Shown: positions 34,352-43,312, counted from the stretch's first letter. The stretch: 64,000 nt of DNA from CAVWCQ01 sp963753545 (GCA_963753545.1 CAVWCQ010000008.1:248001-312000); one strand, 5' to 3'. Translations and numbers: made by a program. Notes: a model not told the origin generated them from the letters alone.

Positions 34352-36108
34352 CTGATCGCGCAGCAGATCGACCAGTTCGTGCAGGGAGCGCCAGGATCCA
34401 TGCGCGCCTGGGCGAGAATGACTTCCGCCACCGCATTGAGCGCATTCTGAGCACGGTCGTCCAGTTCAGCGACGACCTGTTTACGGGCATTGGCGAAGCG
34501 CGCCCCGGCCTTCATATCATACTGGGAGGATGAATTTAACAGAGCCTGGCGGGTAACCTGCTGGGCGGCCTGCGCTTCGGCCAGATTGTGCTCGAATTCG
34601 CCCATACCCGAGCGGAGCATGGCGTCGAGATCATCCAGGGCGCTCAGGGTCCAGACGAGGCCCAATCCCTTGGCGTAGGCCATATCGACGGGAGCCGTCG
34701 CCAGCCCGCTGCATGCCTCGTCCATCTCGACTTTCAGGGCGGCATCAATGCGGGCGCGCAGCGTATCGGGCACGGCGCTTGTCGTGCCGGGTTCGGACGT
34801 GACGCTAGCCGATTCCCGTTCCAACCGCCGCCACTCCGATCCCACGAGATCGACCATCCGCGCGACTTCACCCTTCGCGCTGCGCGTGTCCAGTTTGCGG
34901 ATCAGCCCTGCCGCGCTCAGTTCGTAGGTCCATTCGCGCATCCGATTCCCGACATTGGGGATGCGCAGGATATCGCTGCCAAAGAGGAGGCCGCGCAAAG
35001 CATTCGCCGTTTGAGCAGCCCAGACGCTGGTCGGCGTGTTGGCATGGGTTGATTTCAGGGTGTTCAGGGCCGACTGAGCCACACCAACGGCGGCTAATTC
35101 CATCGCCGTGCGCGTGGGCAGGGCCAGCTTCGCCACGCCGAACGTCGTATAACCGCTGAAGCGATCCCGGTCTTTTTCGGTGGAGATTGGCGCGGGCAGG
35201 GGCGGCGCATTTTCGGCAGGGAGCAGACTGGCGGTGATCCAGGTGGTCACCAGTTCAGCCAGCGCGGTTTCAGGCGGTTCGACGGATGGCTGGGCGGCGT
35301 CGTCGGACAGGAAGATCATATCCAGGGCGCGGCGCGGCTCCGATTTCGACAGGGTGTGGCCGATCACTGGCAGGGTGGAGGGATACAGATCCGGGCGCAG
35401 CGTATAGGCATCGATCTCGCGCAGGGTGGCATAGGCGTTCGCCATCTCCGCGATCTTTTCGGGATCGGCGGCATTCGACAGAGCGCGCATGGCAAAAACG
35501 CCCATGATCGAGGTCGGTTCCTGGCGGCAGAGCGCCCGCAGCCGGGTGACAATATCGAAGACCATGCCGCTGCCTTCCGCTTCGGCCAGCGATCCCAGCA
35601 CATAGATGTGGCGGGTCATCTTGATATCGCGCCCGGTGCCGACTTCGTGCAGCCAGCCCGTCAATTTGTAGAGCGCTTCGCTGAGCAGCGCCGCGTTGTC
35701 ATAAAGCATCAGGCGGCTGGTGGCGCGGACCTGCCAGGGATCGTCCAGCATTTCGCGGGCGCGCGGCGAATGAGGCCACCACTGGGCAACACCCAAATAG
35801 GCATAGCGGCCCGGCACATCTCCCCACGAAACCGGATCGTAGGTCAGCAGCAGTTTTTCTTCGCGGGGGAGGATCGCTTCCTCGCGGATGGAGCGGCGGC
35901 GGGCAATCGCCAGCAGCCGGACATTGGTCTGGATATCACGGCGAGTCACCGTCGCGGCGAGCATGTCGTGAACGCGGGCGACCGCTTGCAGGCCGACCTG
36001 TCCTAACCCGATGATAAGCGCTGCTTCGTGCAGTTCGCCGCGCATCGGGCGGGCACGTTCTCCAAACTCTCCAAGGGAAATCAAGGCAGGTGTACGGTTA
36101 TCAGACAT
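34237..36108 (-). CDS. Tubulin-like (Tubulin_2-type) N-terminal part of a giant GTPase/ATPase
   Basis: The N-terminus carries AALIIGLGQVGLQAVARVHDML (residues about 29-50), the first nucleotide-binding loop of Tubulin_2-type proteins. At about 190-205 IYVLGSLAEAEGSGMVFDI occupies the place of the tubulin G-box, normally GGGTGSG, here AEAEGSG, so phosphate contacts may be weakened. The rest is alpha-helical. The last 40 residues as read (after ARMDPG) are a wrong frame: the real continuation is the ATPase gene at 32057-34351. No membrane segment. The family assignment is from motif pattern and is not certain. Confidence 0.65.
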   Translation of the reverse strand: MSDNRTPALISLGEFGERARPMRGELHEAALIIGLGQVGLQAVARVHDMLAATVTRRDIQTNVRLLAIARRRSIREEAILPREEKLLLTYDPVSWGDVPGRYAYLGVAQWWPHSPRAREMLDDPWQVRATSRLMLYDNAALLSEALYKLTGWLHEVGTGRDIKMTRHIYVLGSLAEAEGSGMVFDIVTRLRALCRQEPTSIMGVFAMRALSNAADPEKIAEMANAYATLREIDAYTLRPDLYPSTLPVIGHTLSKSEPRRALDMIFLSDDAAQPSVEPPETALAELVTTWITASLLPAENAPPLPAPISTEKDRDRFSGYTTFGVAKLALPTRTAMELAAVGVAQSALNTLKSTHANTPTSVWAAQTANALRGLLFGSDILRIPNVGNRMREWTYELSAAGLIRKLDTRSAKGEVARMVDLVGSEWRRLERESASVTSEPGTTSAVPDTLRARIDAALKVEMDEACSGLATAPVDMAYAKGLGLVWTLSALDDLDAMLRSGMGEFEHNLAEAQAAQQVTRQALLNSSSQYDMKAGARFANARKQVVAELDDRAQNALNAVAEVILAQARMDPGAPCTNWSICCAIRCVRLCRRWNRALPPCATLKQPTAARWRKWSTSRLASR

Positions 36109-36240
36109 TCCAGTAAATCTCTTTTGTACTCAAATGACCGCGGCTGATTGCCCCCTAATGATAACACGCCTTGAATTATTTTTTGTACGAAATTCGCCAG
36201 TGAAAAAGGGAGGCTCTTTATGAACATAAAAAAAAGTAAA

Positions 36241-36268
36241 CATCACCGCAAAGAACGCAAGGAGCTGC
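36241..36268. repeat. CRK repeat (short copy)
   Basis: ATCACCGCAAAGAACGCAAG, same family as 25631-25678. The rest of the gap 36109-36355 shows only the ribosome site of the next gene. Confidence 0.65.
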
Positions 36269-36355
36269 TTCACAACAAAGCGTGCAGAATCAGATCAATT
36301 GAAAAATGGAACGAATTCTCGCGCAGCGGTGTAAGATCAACAAAAGGAGGCACCT

Positions 36356-36853
36356 ATGCACCGTTTTCTACCGATCTTGATCATCGTCCTGCTGCTGTCT
36401 GGCTGCGATTTCCACCTGCCGTTCGACCGGGCCGCCGCCGTACTCGATTCCTGTGCGGTGACGCGCCCACCTGTCCCGGCGTTTATGCCGCCCGGATACC
36501 AATCCACGCCGCAAGGCGTTTTCTGGTATGGCAGCGCCGATCTATGGGTCGCGCTCCCCACCAATGGCATCTGGTATGTGCAGGCCCACAACTATACACA
36601 AAAGGTGTTCTGGGGGCGGGAAGGATATGTATGGACCGACGAGCTAGAGCCAGAGCTGTATGCCAGTCTCAGGCGGCTGGATGGCCCTTCCGATCCGCCA
36701 GTCGTATCACGGGCGACCAACGGTTTCGAGCAGACCTATGGATCGTTTATGCTGATCGGTGTGGACTTCCCAACGCCGGGCTGCTGGGAGATCACCGGGA
36801 GCTATCATGGCAAAGAACTGAGTTTCGTGGTGTGGGTCGCGTTCGTGCCGTGA
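36356..36853 (+). CDS. Lipoprotein of unknown function
   Basis: The 165-residue protein has a lipoprotein signal (MHRFLPILIIVLLLSGC, cysteine 17). The mature part has three or more cysteines and a C-terminal GVDFPTPGCWEITGSY...LSFVVWV strand pair that I have seen in other Chloroflexota lipoproteins. It should sit on the outer face of the membrane. AAAGGAGG precedes the start at ideal distance. It points away from the tubulin-like gene and toward the convergent membrane genes. Confidence 0.8.
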   Translation: MHRFLPILIIVLLLSGCDFHLPFDRAAAVLDSCAVTRPPVPAFMPPGYQSTPQGVFWYGSADLWVALPTNGIWYVQAHNYTQKVFWGREGYVWTDELEPELYASLRRLDGPSDPPVVSRATNGFEQTYGSFMLIGVDFPTPGCWEITGSYHGKELSFVVWVAFVP

Positions 36854-36859
36854 ACCAGG

Positions 36860-37231
36860 CTAGAGAGTCGCGGCGAAAAAGAACAAGGCCACCGTCGTTT
36901 TGATGACCGGGCAGATTTTGATGGGCAGGATGGATGTCCGCGCCCCGGTGACGGCTGTCCATGCGGCCATGATCAGCAGCATGGCGGCTGCCAGACGGTA
37001 CACAAGCTGTTCTGCGGAACCATCCGGCCCCTGAGTGGCAACCATCATCAGCACAAGCAGGCCAATAAAGATCAGGACCATTCCTTCGGCTACCCATTCC
37101 ATAGTCAGGAGGCGGCGGTTGTCCAGGGATAGGTCCCCGAACCCGGCGACCACATTCCTGGTGGGGAAGATATGGGCCGCGCCCCAGACGATAATCAGCA
37201 GCGATCCGGCGTAGAGCAGCAAACTGTCCAA
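36860..37231 (-). CDS. Small membrane protein (4 TM)
   Basis: From a TTG at 37231, with GAGGGGA 7 bases upstream, the 123-residue protein has four hydrophobic segments (LLLYAGSLLIIVWGAAHIF, GMVLIFIGLLVLMMV, YRLAAAMLLIMAAWTAV, VIKTTVALFFFAAT). A longer frame to 37297 overlaps the preceding gene and is unlikely. No family is recognised. It is third in a minus-strand group with the two paralogous membrane proteins upstream. Confidence 0.7.
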   Translation of the reverse strand: MDSLLLYAGSLLIIVWGAAHIFPTRNVVAGFGDLSLDNRRLLTMEWVAEGMVLIFIGLLVLMMVATQGPDGSAEQLVYRLAAAMLLIMAAWTAVTGARTSILPIKICPVIKTTVALFFFAATL

Positions 37232-37251
37232 GTGTTTGTCCCCTCGTTCGT

Positions 37252-37964
37252 TTAGAACCGTTTTTTCTTCTTGTCGCGCTTGGATTTTTCGTACCACGTG
37301 ATCGGATCGGCGGGGGCCTGGCCGAGCGGCTCGATGCTCAGCATGCGATAGCCACCCCAGGCGAAACGCAGTGGCGCGTAGTAGGCTCGATATTCGCGGT
37401 TCGCTTGCAGCAGCTTGTTCAGCGAATCGTCCGCGGACAGCTTTTTCCCCTTGGGTAGATTAAATACCGCCTTACCGTGGTACTTGCCTGTGATCCCCCA
37501 CTGGCGGAGTGTCGCAGCGAAACGGCCCAACTTGATATCCGTTGAGACGACGCGGGCATGGGGCAGCCTGTCCTGTTCAGTGCGCATGATCACCGCACTG
37601 ATCAGGGCCAGCACCATGAAACTGATCGAGGGCAGCAGACCGGGCAGCGTGCCAATCGCAAACGCGCCAATAAATCCCATAAGAAAAGCCAGCACGCTAA
37701 ACAAGGTGATCGCGACCCAAAATCCAGAGCGCATATCCTGCCACAGCAGATCAACCTGAGCGTCGGTCACCATGCCGCGCCGGTTGGCCTCCAGATCATT
37801 CGGAGCGAAGTTGAGCAGCGCGCCCAGCCGGACCAGATGGGGATCATCGGGCCGAACGTCCGGCGGATAGTCCGGCGGATAGCTAGCGAATCGTCGGGTT
37901 CGTACGCGTCGTCGTCCTCATAGTCGGGTTCGTTTGCGGGATAGCGGTTCCAGGCCGGATTCAT
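37252..37964 (-). CDS. Two-TM membrane protein A, frameshift near 37885
   Basis: The natural start is at 37964 (MNPAWNRYPANEPDYEDDD), in ATGA overlap with the preceding gene. After an indel near 37885 the frame continues LVRLGALLNFAPNDLEANRRG and then the uninterrupted 173 codons to 37252. It has two adjacent hydrophobic segments (FWVAITLFSVLAFLMGF, LLPSISFMVLALISAVI) and a cytoplasmic or exposed C-terminal domain ending GGYRMLSIEPLGQAP. This matches protein B upstream (37961-38569) in order and ending, so the two are paralogues that may form a hetero-complex. Confidence 0.65.
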
Positions 37965-38569
37965 CGGTGTTTGGCCTTTCCGGGAGCCGCCTGTCCGGTT
38001 GGCTCCAAACTCAAAATGCGGTGCGCCCCGCCCATGCGATAGTTGGTTTCGTGCAGTTTCATCTTCAAGCCGCCGTAAGGAAAGGAGATGACTTCCGGCA
38101 CATAATAGAGGCGGTAGCGATGGTGCGCTTTCCAGGTTGATTCCAGCTTGCGGTTGGCGGTGAACCAGATGCCGCTTACCTCGAACTCAATGATGCTCAG
38201 ACGGTGCAGGACTTCGGGCAGGTCATCCACATCCAGAATCACCGATTTAACGCGCTCCCCTTCCAGATCGCGCTGCATGGTGCGCAGATCGGCGGCGAAA
38301 TAGACGGCGAGGGCGGCGATCACCAGCAGGGGAGCCAGCCAGACGAGCGCGCTATCCAGGTTCATGAGGGCTAACGTCCCGACCAGCGCGCCCAGCACGG
38401 CCCAGGCGACCAGACTCGGCCATGTCTGCCGGCGCTGATCGACCCGCAGCCGCCAGATCTGGCGCGTGGTCAATTTGCCCTGGCGGTTCGCGGCGATATC
38501 TTCTGGCCCAAAGCCGATAATCTGCCCCAGTTGGTCCAGGTGCGTATCCATGAAGGAGGAGTCAACCAT
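37961..38569 (-). CDS. Two-TM membrane protein B, paralogue of protein A
   Basis: The 202-residue protein starts MVDSSFMDTHLDQLGQIIGF; a longer frame to 38602 is possible. An N-terminal helical part (FGPEDIAANRQGKLT) corresponds to protein A's LNFAPNDLEANRRG. Two hydrophobic segments (VAWAVLGALVGTLALM, ALVWLAPLLVIAALAVYF) are followed by a beta-rich domain with HRYRLYYVPEV and the shared ending GGAHRILSLEPTGQAA. Function unknown. The stop overlaps the start of protein A. Confidence 0.75.
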   Translation of the reverse strand: MVDSSFMDTHLDQLGQIIGFGPEDIAANRQGKLTTRQIWRLRVDQRRQTWPSLVAWAVLGALVGTLALMNLDSALVWLAPLLVIAALAVYFAADLRTMQRDLEGERVKSVILDVDDLPEVLHRLSIIEFEVSGIWFTANRKLESTWKAHHRYRLYYVPEVISFPYGGLKMKLHETNYRMGGAHRILSLEPTGQAAPGKAKHR

Positions 38570-38657
38570 CGTACAGCGATCCTTTCCGATCCGGGCGAAC
38601 ATTCACCCTGTATCATACTACGCAAAAGGGGGCGCAGGGGGTGCGATTGCCTGTTTG

Positions 38658-39590
38658 TTAGAGAGATGGAAGTGTCCAAATACAAATAACACCTTCAAAA
38701 TCACCTGTTGCGATTTGCTTATTATTGGGGCTAAACACAACACGACTTACTACTTCATCATGCCCATGAGGACTATCCATGATGGCATGCTGTCCTGAAA
38801 CTAAATCTACGATATGAAGCAGATAGTAATCATCTTGATCGATACATGCTGCATACCGTCCATCACTGCTTAGGACTGTCGGATACTGGACTGGGAGTTG
38901 AAGACCGTGAGGGATTGGATAGGGTTTGCCGCCTGACTGCCAAGGCCATATTTGTGGCTGTAAACTGTCATTGACAAACACCACGCTATCCTCCAAAGAG
39001 AAAGACAGACATTCAATATTCTGAGCGTACCCCTCTCTTGTAGATAGAAAAAAGCCCCGTTGCTGTCCTGCATTGACGTCCCAGACACGGATACTCGAAC
39101 CCATATCTTCATCCCCCGATGCCAAATACTGTCCGTTTGAATGCCAACAGAGATTCAAAATCCATTCCGGATGAGGATGCCCCAAAAGTTCCTTTTCAAG
39201 CATACCCGTTGTTGGATTCAACAGGGAGAGCGTATGGTCAACACACGCGAGATAATTGCCGTCTGGACTGAATACTGCATTTAATTCACCTTGAACCGTT
39301 TTTTGGAAGACTGTCGTCTGTCCAGTTACATTCCAGACGGACAGGGTATTCGCATGGCTAAACTGCCTGCCCGCAAGCAGTACCCCGTCTGGACTAAATG
39401 CCAGACTGTCGGCCCCATAAGCGCTGTCAGAGCTTGGCTGCAAAGTGCCTCGCTCCTCCCCTGTGGTTGCATCCCATAGCTGAACCGAACGATTATCTCC
39501 GCTGGATGCGAGAAACCGGCCATCAGGGCTAAATGTCAGGGCACTAATAATTGATTCTGGATGGGCGTGAATTCGTACAGTTTGAGCCAT
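38658..39590 (-). CDS. WD40-repeat beta-propeller protein
   Basis: The 310-residue protein consists of about seven blades with WD40 features: LTFSPDGRFLASSGDNRSVQ then LWDATTG, LAFSPDGVLLAG, AVFSPDGNYLACV, LCWHSNGQYLASGDED, SIRVWDVNAG, and a last blade RVVFSPNNKQIATGDFEGVI. It has no signal peptide, so it is a cytoplasmic scaffold. Its base composition is more AT-rich than its neighbours, which may mean recent acquisition. GAGG lies before the ATG at 39590. Confidence 0.85.
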   Translation of the reverse strand: MAQTVRIHAHPESIISALTFSPDGRFLASSGDNRSVQLWDATTGEERGTLQPSSDSAYGADSLAFSPDGVLLAGRQFSHANTLSVWNVTGQTTVFQKTVQGELNAVFSPDGNYLACVDHTLSLLNPTTGMLEKELLGHPHPEWILNLCWHSNGQYLASGDEDMGSSIRVWDVNAGQQRGFFLSTREGYAQNIECLSFSLEDSVVFVNDSLQPQIWPWQSGGKPYPIPHGLQLPVQYPTVLSSDGRYAACIDQDDYYLLHIVDLVSGQHAIMDSPHGHDEVVSRVVFSPNNKQIATGDFEGVICIWTLPSL

Positions 39591-39650
39591 ACAATCCTCG
39601 TGGACAACGTTAGATAGGGCGCATGACCCGTCGAGCTTGCGCCCTATAGT

Positions 39651-40460
39651 CTACACCCCGTGCTGGCGAATATAGCCGTGAACATCCGCATTCAGAACGA
39701 TTTCGTCGAGGTGGAAGACGGCCCAGGGCGCGGAATCGCCTTCCCAGGTCAGGGATGTAACGCTGGGCAGTTTCATCCCATTGTAGACGCCCCATCCGGT
39801 GATCCTGATCGTCCAGCGGATTTTCTCACTCTTGATGTCTTTGTAACGTTTGGCTTCCAGGGTCGTGGGCAAGCCGCTGGTTGGATCGAAGGTGACGGTG
39901 AACGAGTCTTCAGTATCCCCGAAAGGAACGATCAGGCGGGCGTGGGTGTCATCGATGGCTTCCCAGCGGACGCGCGGATCGGTCAGGTAGATCGACGGGA
40001 AGGATATGGCTTCTCCCCACAGGCCAAGATTGGCGGCCTGATTGATCTTTGGCTCGTCTTCGCTGATCCCAAAAGGGAGTTCCATGCGGCTTTTTCCATC
40101 CAGGTAAAATTCGTTGACGCGCATGAGGGGCCGCGTGAAGGCGGTTGTTTCGAGATAGTGGCGGTAGTTCCGCCCGGCCTCGTGGACAAAGCGGTAGCGT
40201 GACGGAAAAGTCAGCCCCAGGCGCAGTTCAGCCGAGCCAGAGAGCACCGCCGTCTCGATGACCGGGATCGTGCTGCCCAGCGCTGCCTGATAATAGCGGG
40301 CGACAGGAGCGGGCAGATGATCCGGCAGGGGGACGGCTTGCAGGGGAGCACCGGGCGCGGTATAGGCGGGGAAAGCACCCGGTTTGATATGGAGACCGAT
40401 CCAGGCAGCGATGACCGACAAAATAAGGACAACGACAATTACGCCAAGTACGATCAGCAT
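39651..40460 (-). CDS. DUF6544-like protein with N-terminal membrane anchor
   Basis: The 269-residue protein begins with one hydrophobic segment (MLIVLGVIVVVLILSVIAAW) and continues as a beta-rich domain with APVARYYQAALG near residue 50 and ISFPSIYLTDPRVRWEAID further on. This order is that of the DUF6544/DUF6920 family of unknown function, as I recall it. One transcript unit on its own, convergent to nothing close; upstream region 40461-40731 contains an R repeat (40605-40631) and a promoter element for the FHA gene. Confidence 0.65.
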   Translation of the reverse strand: MLIVLGVIVVVLILSVIAAWIGLHIKPGAFPAYTAPGAPLQAVPLPDHLPAPVARYYQAALGSTIPVIETAVLSGSAELRLGLTFPSRYRFVHEAGRNYRHYLETTAFTRPLMRVNEFYLDGKSRMELPFGISEDEPKINQAANLGLWGEAISFPSIYLTDPRVRWEAIDDTHARLIVPFGDTEDSFTVTFDPTSGLPTTLEAKRYKDIKSEKIRWTIRITGWGVYNGMKLPSVTSLTWEGDSAPWAVFHLDEIVLNADVHGYIRQHGV

Positions 40461-40604
40461 CTTTTGATCCCTCGATCATGATTGAGCAACGGAGATTGTA
40501 TCACGACCGCCGCGCAGACGTAGGACTCCCGCCCGACACCCTGCGCGGGGCTGTGGTATAGTGGACGTCGCAGTGAGCAGGCTTACAACCTATCCGTAAA
40601 TTGT

Positions 40605-40631
40605 CGGGCGCGGCAAGCAGCGCCCCTACAA
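40605..40631. repeat. R-type repeat
   Basis: GGGCGCGGCAAGCAGCGCCC followed by CTACAAA. Confidence 0.65.
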
Positions 40632-40731
40632 AAACGAATTTACGGATAGACACTTACTGCTTTGGACGCTTCTCGCTTTTACGCGGGTCGTGATACAATT
40701 CGATGGGTGAAATGTGTTGGAGAAGGTGATT

Positions 40732-41406
40732 GTGAGCGTTATGTCTCAGGGTGGCGGTTTTTGCGCACTACATGGTCCGTTTGATCCGCCTTACCAGGAA
40801 TGTCCTTATTGTGTGATGGATCGGGAGCAGCGGCGCACGTTTGGCCCGCCGTTCGAAGCAGCGGTTCCGGCGGCTGGACCTGCCAATCCGGCGGCTGCGG
40901 CTGTGGAAGCTGTACCAGAAAGCGGTGGATTTGTGCGGCAGACGGTTGAGCCGGAAGTGCCGCAGAACGCGCCGCAGAACGCGCCGCAAAGCGCACCGCA
41001 AAGCGCGGCGGGTGGCAATCTGACCGAAATGCTGCCGCGCCGGATTCCGGTGGAAGAACCAGAAGCGAACGGCGTAGACCATACGCCTTTGCTGGCCTGG
41101 TTAGTTGTCAAAAAACCTGCCGAACAGCGCGGCGTGGTGCTGCCTGTTCGTGCTAACCAGATTATTGGGCGGGAAGGCGAAGTGCGGTGGGATGATCCGC
41201 GCCTGTCACGCCAGCATGCCCGGCTGACGGTCGAGCCGCGCGCCGATGCGCCGGATGGGCCGCCTGTGTTTCACCTGTGGCCGTTTGGGACCACCAACCC
41301 GGTCTACATCAACGGGCAAGAAATTCGCGGGGCAACTCCGCTGGTCGAAAACGACGAGATTCGCCTGGGCGATACGCTGTTTGTCTTTAAAGTGCTGATA
41401 GACTGA
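40732..41406 (+). CDS. FHA-domain protein with N-terminal zinc-binding motif
   Basis: The protein has a short Cys/His cluster near its start (FCALHGPFDPPYQECPYC), a Pro/Ala-rich linker, and a C-terminal FHA domain (residues about 140-222): IIGREGEVRWDD, LSRQHARLTVE and NPVYINGQEI. FHA domains bind phosphothreonine, so this is a likely reader for the nearby kinase. I prefer GTG at 40732 with GGAGAAGG upstream; ATG at 40741 is the alternative. A TACAAT box lies at 40694-40699. Four bases separate it from the PP2C gene. Confidence 0.85.
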   Translation: MSVMSQGGGFCALHGPFDPPYQECPYCVMDREQRRTFGPPFEAAVPAAGPANPAAAAVEAVPESGGFVRQTVEPEVPQNAPQNAPQSAPQSAAGGNLTEMLPRRIPVEEPEANGVDHTPLLAWLVVKKPAEQRGVVLPVRANQIIGREGEVRWDDPRLSRQHARLTVEPRADAPDGPPVFHLWPFGTTNPVYINGQEIRGATPLVENDEIRLGDTLFVFKVLID

Positions 41407-41410
41407 GGTC

Positions 41411-43261
41411 ATGATGAGCCAGTCACCTGCCATTTCGCTGGACGTCAGCGTGGCGATGGGTACCGATACGGGGCGCAAACGCAAACAAAACCAGGACGCC
41501 ATCGGACACCTGACGCCAACTGATCCAGAGGTATTAGCCCGCCTGGGCCAGATTTTTGTCCTGGCTGATGGAGTGGGCGGATTAACGGGCGGAGACCTGG
41601 CGAGCCAATACGCGGTCAGCACGATCATCAGCAGCTACTTTGAGCAGGAAGAGGGCGAACCCGGCGAACGGCTGGCGCGGGCGATTGCCGAAGCGAATAA
41701 CGTCATTTTCGCGGAAGGACAGGGCGCGGATAAGCCGCACATCATGGCGACTACCGTCGTGGTGGCGGTGATCCGGGGCCGGGAACTGACAGTCGGGTCG
41801 GTGGGTGACAGCCCGGCGTACCTGATGCGCGATGCAAATCCGCGCAAACTGACGCTCGATCACAACCTGGAGACGATGAGCCGCGTGGCCGGGGTTCCCA
41901 TCGCGGAAGGCGATCCCGCCGGGCGAAAACTCGTGCGCGCCCTGGGCAGCATGCCATCGGTCAAGGTCGATATCATCAGCGGGATGGTGCGCAGCGGCGA
42001 CCATATTGTGCTGTGCAGCGATGGCCTGACCCGCTACCTTGAACCAGCCGACATCGAGCGCACCGTCGCCACCAGCAGCCCGCAGCGTGCCGTCAAAGCG
42101 CTGATCGACAAGGCGAACGAGATGGGCGGCGGCGACAACATTTCGGTGATCGTGCTGCGGCTGCACGAAGAAGAGAGCACCCGTCCTGCTGCGCCTCCTA
42201 TCCCGCCGCTGGATGATTTTCAGAGCGTGACCGAGGGCTATACGATTCTGCACCAGCCGGCCAAGACGCCGCCTGTCCAGCAGGAGCGCCCCGCGGTGCC
42301 CAATAATGCGCTGGCGGAACTGTGGCACCTGCTGCGTGGCAACGCCATCCTGACGATGATCGGAATGGGCGTGCTGCTGATGTTGTTTGTGACCATCATG
42401 CTCATTGTCGTCAATATGGGCGGCAATAAAGGACTCACGCGGGACAAGGCGACGGCGACGATCACGGCTACCAGCGGCCCATCCCCCGCTCAACTGACGG
42501 CGACAGCGGGAACGGCTCAGGCGGCGATGATGGCAACCAAGGATGCTTTTGATCTGACCGAGGCGGCCAATGCGGCTGCGGCTGCGCTGCTCACGTTAAG
42601 TCCCGCTCCGCCCAGCGGCCCGCAGATGGAAAAAGGAACGTGGTTCCGCCTGCAAGAGGGCGATCCGGTCCCAGCGTTTGAGTCGCCGGACGTGAACGGT
42701 GTTTCCTCCGATCCGCTGGAAGCCGGAACGAATTATCTGGTGGATGATGTCAACAGCGAGGCGCGCAACGGCCCCTGGTATCATGTCATCAACAACCAGG
42801 GCAACGAGCCGTTCCGGTGGGTGAATGGTCCGAGTTTGCACCAGCGTGTGCTGGCGATTGATGTCAGCGGCAATGCTCTGCCACCCGACCAACAGCCGGA
42901 GGATATTTCGCCTTCCGTTGCTACGCCAACCCGCGCTCCTATCGCCACAGCAACGCCCACCGCGACGCTGATCCCCGGCACACCGACTATCACGCCGCCG
43001 TTCCAGCCCACAGCGACCCTGTACCCGGTCGAAGCCTGGGTGCTGGGCGTGACCACGGTCTACATGCAGACTGATTTCCAACTGCGCGCCGATGCCAGTT
43101 TGCAAGGCGTGGAAACTGACGCTGTGGCACTGGGCGAATCCGCGCTGATCATCTCCGGGCCGATTGCTTCCGATGGGCACTGGTGGTGGCAGGTGCGCTT
43201 CACGGATGGGCGCGTCGGGTGGGTGGCTCAGCCGCTGCTCAGTTTCGGCCCGGTGCAGTAA
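41411..43261 (+). CDS. PP2C phosphatase with TM helix and SH3-like C-terminus
   Basis: Residues about 10-255 form a PP2C phosphatase: KRKQNQDAIG, FVLADGVGG (metal-binding aspartate), VGDSPAYLM, LCSDGLTRYL and GGGDNISVIVL. All key aspartates are visible. One transmembrane helix follows (ILTMIGMGVLLMLFVTIMLI), then a Thr/Ala-rich region and two SH3-like segments (GTWFRLQEGDPVPAFE and VYMQTDFQLRADASL), outside the cell. It probably senses the cell surface and reverses phosphorylation by the kinase at 29919-31916; partnership is inference. It follows the FHA gene by four bases. Confidence 0.9.
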   Translation: MMSQSPAISLDVSVAMGTDTGRKRKQNQDAIGHLTPTDPEVLARLGQIFVLADGVGGLTGGDLASQYAVSTIISSYFEQEEGEPGERLARAIAEANNVIFAEGQGADKPHIMATTVVVAVIRGRELTVGSVGDSPAYLMRDANPRKLTLDHNLETMSRVAGVPIAEGDPAGRKLVRALGSMPSVKVDIISGMVRSGDHIVLCSDGLTRYLEPADIERTVATSSPQRAVKALIDKANEMGGGDNISVIVLRLHEEESTRPAAPPIPPLDDFQSVTEGYTILHQPAKTPPVQQERPAVPNNALAELWHLLRGNAILTMIGMGVLLMLFVTIMLIVVNMGGNKGLTRDKATATITATSGPSPAQLTATAGTAQAAMMATKDAFDLTEAANAAAAALLTLSPAPPSGPQMEKGTWFRLQEGDPVPAFESPDVNGVSSDPLEAGTNYLVDDVNSEARNGPWYHVINNQGNEPFRWVNGPSLHQRVLAIDVSGNALPPDQQPEDISPSVATPTRAPIATATPTATLIPGTPTITPPFQPTATLYPVEAWVLGVTTVYMQTDFQLRADASLQGVETDAVALGESALIISGPIASDGHWWWQVRFTDGRVGWVAQPLLSFGPVQ

Positions 43262-43270
43262 AATAAAGAG

Positions 43271-43312
43271 CAAATTTCACCGCGGAGAGCGCAGAGAGCG
43301 CGGAGAAAAGCA
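43271..43312. repeat. CRK repeat
   Basis: TTTCACCGCGGAGAGCGCAG and GAGAGCGCGGAGAAAAG, a diverged copy. Further on a GGTT-TG-AACC hairpin (43404-43425 region) precedes the uppP promoter. Confidence 0.65.

Noticed and set aside
34237..34400. C-terminal residues of the tubulin-like frame after RMDPG
   Set aside because: They are out of frame with the continuing protein and are Cys/Arg-rich nonsense.
32057..36108. Programmed ribosomal frameshifting joining the two halves
   Set aside because: No slippery heptamer or downstream pseudoknot is evident, and many other genes show similar breaks.
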